Assembly (NCBI RefSeq): GCF_002222055.1
Contig: NZ_MUGS01000021.1
Span: 1 to 64,000, forward strand
Origin: Flavobacterium araucananum
Lineage (GTDB): Bacteria > Bacteroidota > Bacteroidia > Flavobacteriales > Flavobacteriaceae
DNA length: 64,000 bases
Direction of reading: 5' to 3'
Below, in pieces: positions 1 to 8,499 of the stretch (its first letter is position 1; every line of letters begins with the position of its first letter). The translations under genes were made by a program, and so were the position numbers. The notes below the pieces were generated by a model. It saw only the letters and a list, made by a program, of their open reading frames with translations. It was not told the origin of the DNA and did not search any database.

Positions 1-90
1 ATAAAGTTCCATAGGAACGACACCCGATTCTAACAATACTATCATCAATTACTACAAGCATTAGAAAACCTTGCAGAAAACAACAAAAAC

Positions 91-123
91 AAAAAAAGGC
101 TCAAAGTAAAACTCTGAGCCTTT
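91..123 (-). terminator. intrinsic terminator of the OmpA-like lipoprotein gene
   Basis: Inverted repeat GGCTCAAAG / CTCTGAGCC (98-106 and 112-120). Read on the minus strand it is followed by a run of T (the A-run at 91-97). It lies just past the stop codon of the minus-strand OmpA-like gene. Bases 1-90 hold no recognisable gene, only a GTTCC-ATA-GGAAC palindrome (6-18) like those of the dispersed repeat families elsewhere in the window. Confidence 0.75.
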
Positions 124-176
124 GTTCCTTTGAACCTTTGTAACTTTGTTCCTTTTTAACTTTATACCTAAAAACC

Positions 177-1121
177 TTAATTAATACTATTAAGCATTTC
201 TGCGATCTCGTCTAATCTTGGTGTTAGGATGATTTCGATTCTGCGGTTTTTAGCTTTTCCTTCCGGAGTTGCATTGCTTGCAAGCGGAGAAAACTCACTG
301 CGACCTGCTGCTGTTAATTTTTGTTTGTTGATTTTGACATTCTCACTCAAAATATTTACAATTGCTGTAGCTCTTTTTGTAGACAGATCCCAGTTGTTTG
401 CAATTGGTCCTGAACCGGCATAAGGATCATCATCTGTATGCCCTTCGATAAGAACCGAAAGATCCGGATTATCACCCAATACTTTCCCTAGTTCTACAAC
501 TGCTTTTCTACCTTCTGTTCCAACAGCCCAGCTTCCGGAGTTAAAAAGTAATTTGTTTTCCATAGAAACATATACTTTTCCGTTTTTTTGTTCGACTGTT
601 AAACCTTTACCTTCAAAACCGTTTAAGGCTTTAGACAAAGTTTCTTTTAGTTTTTTCATGGCAGCTTCTTTGGCAGCAATCATGGCTTCAAGTTCGTTTA
701 AGCGACTTGCGGTTTTGTCTAAACGTGCTTGTTCGTCGGCTAATTTTTTAGATTTTGCTTCTAGTTGTGCCAGCAATTCACGGTTTTTTGCCATGTTGCT
801 TTCTAATGCATCGTTGCTGTTTTTCTCTAATGCATTGTAAGAATCCTGCAGGACTTTATACTTTTTTTGTTGCGCGGCAAGATCTGCTTTTTGTTTCTCA
901 AGATCTGTTTTTGTAGCGTTTAGATCTTTTGTCAAAGCATCACGATCTAATTCTAACTGATTTTTTGATTTTTGCAAATCGGCATTTTGATCTGTAATCG
1001 AGCGATTTTCTTTTTTAAGATCTGAATATTTTGTCTCAAGATCATTATAAATTTTCTTGGATACACATGAAGTCATAGACATAGCGACAACTAGTAATCC
1101 GATGGAGGCCTTTTTAATCAT
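177..1121 (-). CDS. OmpA/MotB-domain lipoprotein with long coiled coil
   Basis: A 314-residue protein predicted to tie the outer membrane to peptidoglycan. It begins with a lipoprotein signal: a hydrophobic stretch ending in MTSC, with Cys19 as the lipidated residue. Residues 25-165 are highly charged with many Lys/Glu/Asp/Gln and heptad-like Leu, indicating a long coiled coil. Residues about 190-305 form an OmpA C-terminal domain with IEGHTDDDP, the NWDLSTKRA segment that normally holds the peptidoglycan-contacting Asp and Arg, and a NRRIEI end. Pal/OmpA-like anchoring is established for this domain; the specific cellular task is not known. It is followed by its own terminator and lies downstream of exonuclease III, separated by a structured repeat element, so it is probably a single-gene unit. 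Confidence 0.9.
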   Translation of the reverse strand: MIKKASIGLLVVAMSMTSCVSKKIYNDLETKYSDLKKENRSITDQNADLQKSKNQLELDRDALTKDLNATKTDLEKQKADLAAQQKKYKVLQDSYNALEKNSNDALESNMAKNRELLAQLEAKSKKLADEQARLDKTASRLNELEAMIAAKEAAMKKLKETLSKALNGFEGKGLTVEQKNGKVYVSMENKLLFNSGSWAVGTEGRKAVVELGKVLGDNPDLSVLIEGHTDDDPYAGSGPIANNWDLSTKRATAIVNILSENVKINKQKLTAAGRSEFSPLASNATPEGKAKNRRIEIILTPRLDEIAEMLNSIN

Positions 1122-1180
1122 ACTGTTTTTTATTTGGAGGGTATTAATAATTCTAAAATTTCTTGTTTAACGAAAAGTCT

Positions 1181-1262
1181 AGCCCAGATAGAAGCGGCAT
1201 CCTTTTCCTGTTCGCGGCGGCGGACAGGAAAAGATATAGCGGATAGCTGGAAACAGCTCCTG
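1181..1262. ncRNA. conserved structured element, copy 1 (candidate RNA)
   Basis: An element of about 82 bases sharing conserved blocks with 34014-34094: AGCCC-n-GATAGAAG, ATCCTTTT, AAAAGAT, CGGATAGC and AGCTCCTG. The centre is a hairpin with arms CTTTTCCTGT (1202-1211) and ACAGGAAAAG (1224-1233). In the other copy the arms differ but still pair, which is covariation rather than sequence conservation. A short AGCTG-GAAA-CAGCT hairpin follows at 1245-1258. Both flanking genes are on the minus strand. Which strand is transcribed cannot be told from the sequence. It could equally be a mobile palindromic DNA repeat. Confidence 0.5.
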
Positions 1263-1337
1263 ACAATTAAAATTCTGAGTTCTAACTGCCTCTTTGTTTT
1301 TAAAACTGCTATTCCCTCAACAAGAACAATACCACTT

Positions 1338-2099
1338 TTATTCGATCTCGACTAAAACCGGACAATGATCAGAGTGTACGGCATCCGGAAGAATCACGGC
1401 ACGTTTTAAACGATGTTGCAGTGAGTCGCTTACCAGGTTATAATCGATACGCCAGCCCTTGTTGTTTCCTCTGGCTCCGGCGCGGTAACTCCACCAGGAA
1501 TAATGATGTGCCTCTTTGTTGAAATGGCGAAAACTATCGACAAAACCAGATTTCATAAATCCGTCAAGCCAGGCCCGTTCAGCCGGAAGAAATCCGGAAA
1601 CAGTTTTGTTACGAACCGGATCATGAATGTCGATTGCTTCATGGCAAATGTTGTAATCGCCACAAATAATAAGGTTTGGAATGGTTTGTTTGAGCTCATT
1701 AATATAGGTTTGAAAATCATCCATAAACATAAATTTATGGTCTAACCTCTCTATATTAGTTCCTGACGGAAGGTACAAACTCATTACAGAACAATCATCA
1801 AAATCTGCACGAAGGTTACGCCCTTCAAAATCCATGTGCTGAATTCCTGTTCCATAAACCACATTATTGGGTTTTATTTTAGATAAAATAGCCACACCAC
1901 TATATCCTTTTTTGGTCGCCGGATAATAGTATTGATACGGATAACCCGCAGCCGTAATGTCGTCTACAGGAATTTGTTCCTGCGTTGCTTTTATTTCCTG
2001 AAGGCAAATAACATCAGGATTTGCTTGTTGCAACCAATCGATAAAGCCTTTGGTTATTGCGGCACGTATTCCGTTTACATTATAAGAAATAATTTTCAT
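1338..2099 (-). CDS. xth: exodeoxyribonuclease III
   Basis: A 253-residue member of the exonuclease III/APE1 endonuclease-phosphatase fold, acting on abasic sites and 3' blocked ends in base-excision repair. Landmarks are present in order: ISYNVNGIRA at the N-terminus (Asn7), the metal-binding Glu35 in CLQEIK, GDYNICHEAID in the middle and the catalytic SDHCPV near the C-terminus (Ser-Asp-His at 243-245). Length is normal for bacterial ExoIII. The ATG sits about 20 bases below a TACATTTG promoter element. It appears monocistronic. Confidence 0.95.
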   Translation of the reverse strand: MKIISYNVNGIRAAITKGFIDWLQQANPDVICLQEIKATQEQIPVDDITAAGYPYQYYYPATKKGYSGVAILSKIKPNNVVYGTGIQHMDFEGRNLRADFDDCSVMSLYLPSGTNIERLDHKFMFMDDFQTYINELKQTIPNLIICGDYNICHEAIDIHDPVRNKTVSGFLPAERAWLDGFMKSGFVDSFRHFNKEAHHYSWWSYRAGARGNNKGWRIDYNLVSDSLQHRLKRAVILPDAVHSDHCPVLVEIE

Positions 2100-2119
2100 C
2101 AGTGTTTTTTTTTGGATTT

Positions 2120-2127
2120 CAAATGTA
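2120..2127 (-). promoter_or_regulatory. -7 promoter element of xth
   Basis: TACATTTG on the minus strand matches the Bacteroidota TAnnTTTG -7 consensus and lies 20 bases upstream of the xth ATG. No clear -33 element was found. Confidence 0.5.
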
Positions 2128-2179
2128 ATAAAAAAGTGGAAAGTTTGTGTTTGAAACAGCGAAAAGTAGAGTTTTTTGT

Positions 2180-2187
2180 TATCTTTG
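2180..2187 (+). promoter_or_regulatory. -7 promoter element of the olsF-like gene
   Basis: TATCTTTG, an exact TAnnTTTG match, 30 bases before the ATG at 2218. It faces away from the xth promoter, so the 118-base spacer is a divergent promoter region. Confidence 0.6.
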
Positions 2188-2217
2188 TTCGCTGCTCTAA
2201 TAAATTAAAAATAGTAC

Positions 2218-4020
2218 ATGGGTTTAGTTACCGCGAAAGAAGTTGCAAAGGCAATAAATGTTGACAAGTACGGAGTTTTTGGTACTTTTTCAGGCTGGAT
2301 TCTTATGAAGGTCCTTAAGATTTCTACCCTTAATAAAATTTACGATCATAATAAACATTTAGAAGACCTGGCGTTTTTAAACGGAGTATTGGATGAATTG
2401 CAAATTAAATTTGAAATTCCCGAAGAAGATCTAAAACGTTTACCTAAAGATGGTGCTTATATTACGATTTCAAATCATCCGCTTGGAGGAATTGATGGTA
2501 TTTTGCTTTTGAAATTAATGCTTGAAAGAGAACCTAACTTCAAGATTATTGCCAACTTTTTGTTGCACCGTATTGTTCCGCTTAAAAAATACATTATGCC
2601 CGTTAATCCTTTTGAGAATCATAAGGATGCAAAATCGAGCGTGGTTGGAATTAAAGAAACATTACGTCACTTAAGCGATGGTAAACCGTTGGGTATTTTT
2701 CCTGCCGGAGAAGTTTCGACTTATAAAGACGGAAAATTAGTGGTTGATAAACCGTGGGAAGAAGGGGCTCTAAAATTGATTAGAAAAGCTAAAGTTCCGG
2801 TTGTACCGATTTATTTTCATGCCAAAAACAGTAAATTATTCTATTGGCTTTCTAAAATTGATGATACTTTAAGAACGGCAAAATTACCATCGGAATTGTT
2901 AACGCAAAAAGACCGTGTAATCAAAGTTCGTATTGGGAAACCAATTTCTGTAAACGAGCAAAATGAGTTTGAATCGTTTGAAGATTACTCAGAATTTCTG
3001 AGAAAGAAAACCTATATGTTGGCAAATCCTTTCGAAAAGGACAGCAAACTACTGGATACGGCAAGTTTAAAAATACCAAAAGCGCCTAAAAAAATCGTAA
3101 CGCCTGCAAGTGAATCCAAAATGATTGACGAGGTAAATATGCTAAGAGGCAGCGATTGTCGTTTACTGCAAAGTAAAAACTATGAGGTGTTTTTTGCCAG
3201 AGCAAAATCTATCCCTAATATTTTGCACGAAATTGGACGTTTACGCGAAATTACTTTCCGTGAAGTAGGCGAAGGAACCAATGAATCGATTGACTTAGAC
3301 AAATTTGATCAATATTATCACCACATGTTTTTATGGGATGATGAAACCAAAAAAATTGCCGGCGCTTATCGTATGGGATTGGGTTCTGAAATTTACCCAA
3401 AATACGGAATTGAAGGTTTTTATCTGAATGACTTGTTTCGATTCGAACCTGAATTGCACGACATGATGCACAAATCGATCGAAATGGGCCGTGCTTTTAT
3501 CATCAAAGAATACCAGCAAAAACCAATGCCTTTGTTCCTTTTATGGAAAGGTATTATTCATACTACGTTGCGTTATCCGGAACATAAATATTTATTGGGT
3601 GGCGTGAGTATTAGCAATCAGTTCTCAGATTTTTCGAAATCATTGATGATTGAGTTCATGAAGTCTAATTATTATGATCCTTATATTGCGCAATACATTC
3701 ACCCTAAAAAAGCGTATAAAGTAAAACTGAAAGATGCTGATAAAGATTTTATCTTTGATGAAGCAGAATCAGATTTAAACAAATTCGACAAGATCATTGA
3801 CGAGTTAGAACCGGGAAATTTACGTTTGCCTGTTTTAATTAAAAAGTACATCAAGCAAAATGCCCGTGTTGTCGCCTTCAACGTCGATCCTTTGTTCAAT
3901 AACGCAATAGATGGTTTAATGTACATTAGAATCGCAGATATTCCGGAAAGCACTATGAAACCGGTTATCGAAGAGTTTCAAATAGAATTAGAACGCAAAT
4001 TATCTGAGAAAGAAGATTAA
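2218..4020 (+). CDS. olsF: bifunctional acyltransferase for amino-acid lipids (OlsF-like)
   Basis: A 600-residue fusion of two acyltransferases. The N-terminal half resembles PlsC/OlsA O-acyltransferases: NHPLGGIDG at about 86-94 carries the catalytic His/Asp, and FPAGEVS at about 160-166 is the acceptor-binding block. The C-terminal part (about 310-510) resembles OlsB/hemolysin-type GNAT N-acyltransferases (REITFREVGEG, then GAYRMGLGSEI). In characterised OlsF proteins, including one from Flavobacterium, the C-terminal half acylates the amino group of an amino acid and the N-terminal half adds the second fatty acid, giving ornithine or related lipids without phosphorus. Which amino acid is used here cannot be read from sequence. 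Followed by a strong terminator; probably a single gene. Confidence 0.8.
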   Translation: MGLVTAKEVAKAINVDKYGVFGTFSGWILMKVLKISTLNKIYDHNKHLEDLAFLNGVLDELQIKFEIPEEDLKRLPKDGAYITISNHPLGGIDGILLLKLMLEREPNFKIIANFLLHRIVPLKKYIMPVNPFENHKDAKSSVVGIKETLRHLSDGKPLGIFPAGEVSTYKDGKLVVDKPWEEGALKLIRKAKVPVVPIYFHAKNSKLFYWLSKIDDTLRTAKLPSELLTQKDRVIKVRIGKPISVNEQNEFESFEDYSEFLRKKTYMLANPFEKDSKLLDTASLKIPKAPKKIVTPASESKMIDEVNMLRGSDCRLLQSKNYEVFFARAKSIPNILHEIGRLREITFREVGEGTNESIDLDKFDQYYHHMFLWDDETKKIAGAYRMGLGSEIYPKYGIEGFYLNDLFRFEPELHDMMHKSIEMGRAFIIKEYQQKPMPLFLLWKGIIHTTLRYPEHKYLLGGVSISNQFSDFSKSLMIEFMKSNYYDPYIAQYIHPKKAYKVKLKDADKDFIFDEAESDLNKFDKIIDELEPGNLRLPVLIKKYIKQNARVVAFNVDPLFNNAIDGLMYIRIADIPESTMKPVIEEFQIELERKLSEKED

Positions 4021-4040
4021 TTGCAACCGATATAAAATGA

Positions 4041-4070
4041 AAAAACCATTCGCCGCGGCGAATGGTTTTT
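4041..4070 (+). terminator. intrinsic terminator, identical to one at 4523-4552
   Basis: Perfect 30-base palindrome with outer arms AAAAACCATTCGCCG and its complement, ending in a T-run. It serves the olsF-like gene. The same 30 bases recur at 4523-4552, where they serve the converging TM2 gene. Confidence 0.8.
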
Positions 4071-4522
4071 CATTTTGTATAATTTTATTTAATACCTTTT
4101 AATGTAATGTAAGCAAACGTCTAGCTATTTAAAAAATGGGCTGAAAGCCCAAAAGCACAAACATAGTGCAACGCACTATGAACTAAATCAACCAGGATTA
4201 TTGTCCTGAAAGGGCAAAAGCAAATTTATTCTAAATTCATAGAAGAACTTTTGTCTTTGTTACAATAAATAATATAAGGAACATATACTTTGGGGATATC
4301 CTTTCGCCCCTACAGGGCTAAAACAAAAATCACTCTTTATTTCATGGCGCTGCGCACCATGCTATTGCCAAAGCTCTTTCAGAGCGCGTTTCGAACAATA
4401 TTCTGCTCATGAACCAAAGATTGCATTAAAATAAAAACAGCTGCAAAAATGTTCTTGCAGCTGTTTAATTAATTATTTTTATCTCATAATCTGTATCGCT
4501 TTCAGGACGAGCCATAAATAAA
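4071..4522. repeat. non-coding spacer with a cluster of small palindromes
   Basis: No gene seen. The 452 bases lie between two identical terminators and hold several short hairpins: GGGCTGAAAGCCC (4138-4150), CATAGTGCAACGCACTATG (4162-4180), GCCCCTACAGGGC (4306-4318), ATGGCGCTGCGCACCAT (4344-4360) and CTCTTTCAGAGCG. They look like eroded copies of dispersed palindromic repeats. A GCAGCTG-containing hairpin follows near 4440-4464. Confidence 0.5.
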
Positions 4523-4552
4523 AAAAACCATTCGCCGCGGCGAATGGTTTTT
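4523..4552 (-). terminator. intrinsic terminator of the DUF805-TM2 pair
   Basis: Second perfect copy of the 30-base palindrome at 4041-4070, placed 9 bases after the stop codon of the minus-strand TM2 gene. Being palindromic, it can work in both directions. Confidence 0.75.
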
Positions 4553-4560
4553 AGTATGAT

Positions 4561-4839
4561 TTAGAACCAGCCTTTTTTACCCACCTGATAGGTTTGATAA
4601 AACTCTTCGTCGGTTTTTGTCAAATAAATTATTCCTTCTATAAAACCTATTATACCTGCAACACCGCAGGTAACAATACTTAAAACAAGTTGAATTACGC
4701 CTTCTTTTGTGTATCCTAAAACAAATTTATGGATTCCTAAGTATCCAAAAATAATCCCTAATACACCCGCAATAATTTTTTTGTTTTCCGGTTGCACACT
4801 TGGTGGTGTGTTCCAGGTTTCCGGTTTTGAATTCTCCAT
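4561..4839 (-). CDS. TM2 domain membrane protein
   Basis: A 92-residue protein with a polar N-terminus and two hydrophobic helices (about 25-45 and 50-72), joined by the GYLGIHKFVLGYTKEG segment typical of TM2 domains. TM2 proteins are small integral membrane proteins with no agreed biochemical role. The gene follows the DUF805 gene on the same strand by 19 bases, so the two probably form an operon of small inner-membrane proteins. Confidence 0.8.
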   Translation of the reverse strand: MENSKPETWNTPPSVQPENKKIIAGVLGIIFGYLGIHKFVLGYTKEGVIQLVLSIVTCGVAGIIGFIEGIIYLTKTDEEFYQTYQVGKKGWF

Positions 4840-4858
4840 CTTTTTTTAAATTTAAATA

Positions 4859-5230
4859 TTATGATTCAACGTTTCCGATTTCGTTGATTTCATTAAATTC
4901 ATTCTTAGGATCCGGACCGTATACGTTTGCTCCTTTATCTCCTTCTGTACAAGCTAAGATAATGTTGTAAATTGGGATCAATAAAAACCATCCGCTTTTT
5001 CCAACATCATGCATTCTTCTAACACCTACTGCAATTCCAGGAATTAATACTGCTAAACTATAAAGATTTCCAAATAATGCTACACCAGGTGAAATTAGTC
5101 CAAGTACGAAACCTAAGACAAAACTGATTATAATGTTTGTTAAAAAAAACAACCAATATTCTTTTCTTCTTGCTCTTCCGTCAAAATTTGCGTAGTTCTC
5201 AAAAACCACTTTTTTGTACCATTCAATCAT
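4859..5230 (-). CDS. DUF805 family membrane protein
   Basis: A 123-residue protein. The N-terminal YKKVVFENYANFDGRARRKEYW and the later VRRMHDVGKSGWFLLIP are the hallmark DUF805 segments. There are about three to four membrane helices between residues 25 and 105 and an acidic C-terminal tail. Function is unknown for the family. It is the first gene of a likely two-gene operon with the TM2 protein; no clear TAnnTTTG element was found in the AT-rich 180-base leader. Confidence 0.85.
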   Translation of the reverse strand: MIEWYKKVVFENYANFDGRARRKEYWLFFLTNIIISFVLGFVLGLISPGVALFGNLYSLAVLIPGIAVGVRRMHDVGKSGWFLLIPIYNIILACTEGDKGANVYGPDPKNEFNEINEIGNVES

Positions 5231-5412
5231 AATAAATAAAATTAATTAGTTAACGCCTACTCTTTTAGGATTTTCGGCTACTCCTTTATTGTCTAAAATT
5301 TTGTTAAAATTTGAAACAATATTAAAAAAAAATACTTATAAAAACTAATTCTAAATAACTTTATTCTACAGAAAAGACTTGTTATTAATATCCAAACAAA
5401 TTCTGAAATATT

Positions 5413-6357
5413 TTAAAGAAAGATTACCTTGATTTTATCGACGATTACCTGCGCCAGTCTTTCGTGACTTTCAAACGTCCAACCGGCAATATGCGGCGTG
5501 AGCAGCACGTTTTGAGCTTGCAGTAAATACTGAAAAGCTTCTGGTGTGTTATTATCCTGAAACAGGGTCTCAAAAGATAATTTCTCATACTCTAAAACAT
5601 CCAGACCTGCCCCAAGAACCTTTTTAGCCTTCATGGCTTCGACCAAATCTGCTGTAACGATATTTTTACCACGCGAAGTATTTATAATCCAAAATGGCTT
5701 AGAAAACGCATTTATAAAATCAGCATTAACCATTTTATCTGTTTCCGGAGTCCACGGAAGATGCAAACTTAAAACATCTGCTTTTTGTTGTAATTCTTCC
5801 AATGAAACTTGTCTGGCATTTTCGTCCCCAATATTTTCTAAGATATCATGAAACAAAACTTCTACATCGAAACCACGAAGTTTTTTGGCAAAAGCTTTCC
5901 CCATGTTTCCGTAACCAATAATCCCAACTGTTTTTCCGTCGAGCTCATGACCACGATTGCTCTCGCGATTCCAGTGTCCGGCTTTTATTTCGGCATCGGC
6001 CTGATTTAAATTATTAAAAAGTGACAGAATTACACCAAGCGAATGTTCTGCAACAGCGTTGCGATTACCTTCGGGAGCAGCAATAAGGTGTATTCCTTTT
6101 GTCTCGGCATAATCACAATCAATACTTTCTAAACCCGCACCAACTCTGGCAATAAACTGCAAATTGACAGCTTTGTCCAGAAAGGTTTTATCGATTTTAA
6201 AACGACTTCTGATTACGATTCCGTTATAATCCTGAATTTTGGCTTCGATCTCTTCTTTTGAAGATTTAAAGTCAGCGTGATTTTCAAAACCAGCCTCTTC
6301 CAGTTGTTCCCAAAGAATGGGATGATTGCTGTCGATATGAAGAATTTTTATGCTCAT
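5413..6357 (-). CDS. D-2-hydroxyacid dehydrogenase (phosphoglycerate dehydrogenase-like)
   Basis: A 314-residue NAD-dependent dehydrogenase. The Rossmann motif is GIIGYGNMG (about 145-153). The catalytic trio of the family is visible: Arg in INTSRGKNI, a Glu near LEYEKLSF, and His in TPHIAGWT. The ADGVAEHSLG-like segment (NAVAEHSLG) also fits. It could be a short SerA lacking the ACT domain, as is common in Bacteroidota, or a broader hydroxypyruvate/glyoxylate reductase; no serC lies nearby, so I leave the substrate open. Its minus-strand promoter element is at 6379-6386. Confidence 0.85.
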   Translation of the reverse strand: MSIKILHIDSNHPILWEQLEEAGFENHADFKSSKEEIEAKIQDYNGIVIRSRFKIDKTFLDKAVNLQFIARVGAGLESIDCDYAETKGIHLIAAPEGNRNAVAEHSLGVILSLFNNLNQADAEIKAGHWNRESNRGHELDGKTVGIIGYGNMGKAFAKKLRGFDVEVLFHDILENIGDENARQVSLEELQQKADVLSLHLPWTPETDKMVNADFINAFSKPFWIINTSRGKNIVTADLVEAMKAKKVLGAGLDVLEYEKLSFETLFQDNNTPEAFQYLLQAQNVLLTPHIAGWTFESHERLAQVIVDKIKVIFL

Positions 6358-6378
6358 TCCTTTTAAATTTTATAAAAA

Positions 6379-6386
6379 CAAAAATA
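6379..6386 (-). promoter_or_regulatory. -7 promoter element of the hydroxyacid dehydrogenase gene
   Basis: TATTTTTG on the minus strand (TAnnTTTG match), 21 bases above the start codon at 6357. Confidence 0.5.
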
Positions 6387-7103
6387 CGGTTAATTCTCTA
6401 TGGTATGTTGCAAAAAATTTCAACACATAGAGACATAGCTTTTAGGCATCAAAAAAAAGAAAACAAAGAGAAACACATTTCTCTCACATATCCACCTCTG
6501 TGTATTTTAACTAAGTGAAACACGAAAAAGCGCTAAGTTTTTTTAAGCAGAGGTTTTGTAAAAACTCAAAATTCGTAATCCCGATAGATATCAGGAGCTA
6601 AGATTTATGCAAAGGTTCGCAAAGCTATAAATTAAGTTTTGCGAACCTTTTTGCATATAATTTTATAAGCATTGCCCGAGATTTCAACCTTGGGGCGCAA
6701 TATATGATCGCATATACTTTGTGTCCCAAGGCTGAAACCTCGGGCTATGTTTAAATGCGGTTATAATTTTAGAGATTGAAACTTTGCGAACCTTTGCGTA
6801 AATCTTAGCGTGTGGTTAAATAGATCAAGAGAAAATGTTGTGGAGAAATATGTAAACGCGAAATCGCAAAGTTTTTGTTTTCAATTACCTTCTGCTTTAG
6901 CTCAATGTCATTAAGTTAAGCTTTCTTTAGATAATTATGACTGAAAAAATTTCACACAAAGCCGCCAAGTTTAAACACAATATCGTCATTTCTGACAAAA
7001 CCTTTGCGCCTCTGCTCCCGATAACTATCGGGATTGCGAGATTAAAAAAAGGAACAAAAGCAAAACCAACAAGTTCAAAATTTTTTATTGCTCAGATTTT
7101 CTT
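6387..7103. repeat. non-coding spacer: microrepeats and a long imperfect hairpin
   Basis: No gene supported. The stretch is built from recurring words such as GCAAAG, TTTGCGAACC and CACAAAG. Bases 6674-6745 form a long imperfect inverted repeat (GCCCGAGATTTCAACCTTGG against CCAAGGCTGAAACCTCGGGC). A dispersed palindrome TCCCGATA-n-TATCGGGA occurs at 7016-7033 and a decayed copy at 6579-6596. Confidence 0.5.
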
Positions 7104-7111
7104 TAACTTTG
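7104..7111 (+). promoter_or_regulatory. -7 promoter element of nhaA
   Basis: TAACTTTG (TAnnTTTG match) 67 bases upstream of the nhaA ATG. No -33 element is obvious. Confidence 0.5.
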
Positions 7112-7178
7112 AAAATACTAAGCTTCATCCTCTTTCGATGAATTTCTGTCTTTTGAACTCTTCAGAAACCTTTCTAAA

Positions 7179-8321
7179 ATGAAATTAACCAAGACTTTTA
7201 AATCCTTTTTTAATAACGAAAAATCAGGCGGATTGCTCCTGCTCTTTGTCACGATCCTATCGCTGTATCTCGCCAATTCTTCCTTTCAGACAGAGTACAT
7301 TGCTTTTTGGGAAAAAGACATCAACGGACATTCGATCACACACTGGATTAATGACGGTTTAATGACGATTTTCTTTTTGTTGATTGGTCTTGAACTGGAA
7401 CGTGAAATTTATCACGGCGAATTATCGAGCATCAAAAATGCTTCTTTACCTATTATGGCTGCCTTTGGCGGAATGCTGGTTCCGGCTGCCATTTTTCTGG
7501 CTTTAAATTTTGGAACCGCCACTCAAAACGGGGCGGGGATTCCAATGGCGACGGACATTGCTTTTGCAATAGGTATTTTGTCGCTTTTAGGCAAAAAAGT
7601 TCCATCATCGCTCAAAGTGTTTCTAACGGCATTGGCAGTTATCGACGATCTGGGTGCGATTATCGTAATTGCCATTTTTTATACCACTTCGATCGCATTT
7701 ACAAATCTTGCGATTGCTCTTGGAATCTGGGTATTCTTATTTATTTTGAATCGAATGAAAGTTCAAAACCTTATTCCCTATTTAATTGGAGGCGTTGTCA
7801 TGTGGTATTTCATGCTAAACTCTGGCGTTCATGCTACAATTACCGGAGTTATACTGGCTTTTGTTATTCCGTTTGGCGATGGCGGCGAAAACTCTTCTTC
7901 GTACAAATTGCAGCACTTTTTGCACAAACCTGTTGCTTTCTTTATTTTACCATTGTTTGCCATTGCAAATACGTGCATTGCTATTGAATCTGACTGGCAC
8001 GAAGGGCTGAATCATCCTAATACATTTGGAATCATCTTGGGTTTAGTGGTTGGAAAACCTCTGGGAATTTTACTTTTTTCTTCTATTGGAGTAAGTGCCG
8101 GATTATGTTCTTTACCCAAAAGCCTGAAATGGGCGCATATTCTGGGCGCAGGAATGTTGGGCGGCATTGGTTTTACCATGTCAATCTTTATCACGATTCT
8201 GGCGTTTAAAGATCCTGAAACTATTGTGTTTTCTAAAATCGCCATTTTGATCGCTTCTGTCCTTTCCGGAATTTTTGGCTTTGTTTATCTCAAATATATT
8301 CTTGATCGTACCAAAACTTAA
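7179..8321 (+). CDS. nhaA: Na+/H+ antiporter NhaA
   Basis: A 380-residue inner-membrane antiporter exchanging Na+ for H+ in pH and sodium homeostasis. The profile is about a dozen hydrophobic helices. The family's signatures are intact: NEKSGGLLLL at the N-terminus, MATDIAFAIGIL (unwound helix IV) and AVIDDLGAI, which contains the ion-binding Asp pair of NhaA (Asp163/164 in E. coli numbering). A HATITGVILAF segment and the C-terminal GGIGFTMSIFI also match. Single gene with its own promoter. Confidence 0.95.
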   Translation: MKLTKTFKSFFNNEKSGGLLLLFVTILSLYLANSSFQTEYIAFWEKDINGHSITHWINDGLMTIFFLLIGLELEREIYHGELSSIKNASLPIMAAFGGMLVPAAIFLALNFGTATQNGAGIPMATDIAFAIGILSLLGKKVPSSLKVFLTALAVIDDLGAIIVIAIFYTTSIAFTNLAIALGIWVFLFILNRMKVQNLIPYLIGGVVMWYFMLNSGVHATITGVILAFVIPFGDGGENSSSYKLQHFLHKPVAFFILPLFAIANTCIAIESDWHEGLNHPNTFGIILGLVVGKPLGILLFSSIGVSAGLCSLPKSLKWAHILGAGMLGGIGFTMSIFITILAFKDPETIVFSKIAILIASVLSGIFGFVYLKYILDRTKT

Positions 8322-8440
8322 CCCGGATAAAACATATTATTTGACATAGCAAGCATTCTATGCGTTAAAAAAAATTAAGTACCACTTGATAAACTTTACT
8401 ATAAACTTGTATCCCTTAACTCGCAAAAAAAATCAGGTAC

Positions 8441-8472
8441 AAAAAAAGGCAGGAGTTTTGAGCTCCTGCCTT
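8441..8472 (-). terminator. intrinsic terminator of the FISUMP gene
   Basis: GGCAGGAG-TTTTGAG-CTCCTGCC hairpin (8448-8470) followed on the minus strand by seven T. It lies 28 bases beyond the FISUMP stop codon, in the space shared with converging nhaA. Confidence 0.85.
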
Positions 8473-8499
8473 GATTGTTATATTTTAAAATGTTCAATA

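Noticed and set aside
1134-1355. 73-residue plus-strand frame between the OmpA-like gene and xth
   Set aside because: Its core is the structured repeat element; the other copy of that element (34.05 kb) does not keep the frame, so the conservation is at nucleic-acid level.
6937-7182. 81-residue plus-strand frame before nhaA
   Set aside because: It is a translation of microrepeat words and of the TCCCGATA palindrome, has no similarity to a protein I know, and overlaps the nhaA promoter and start.
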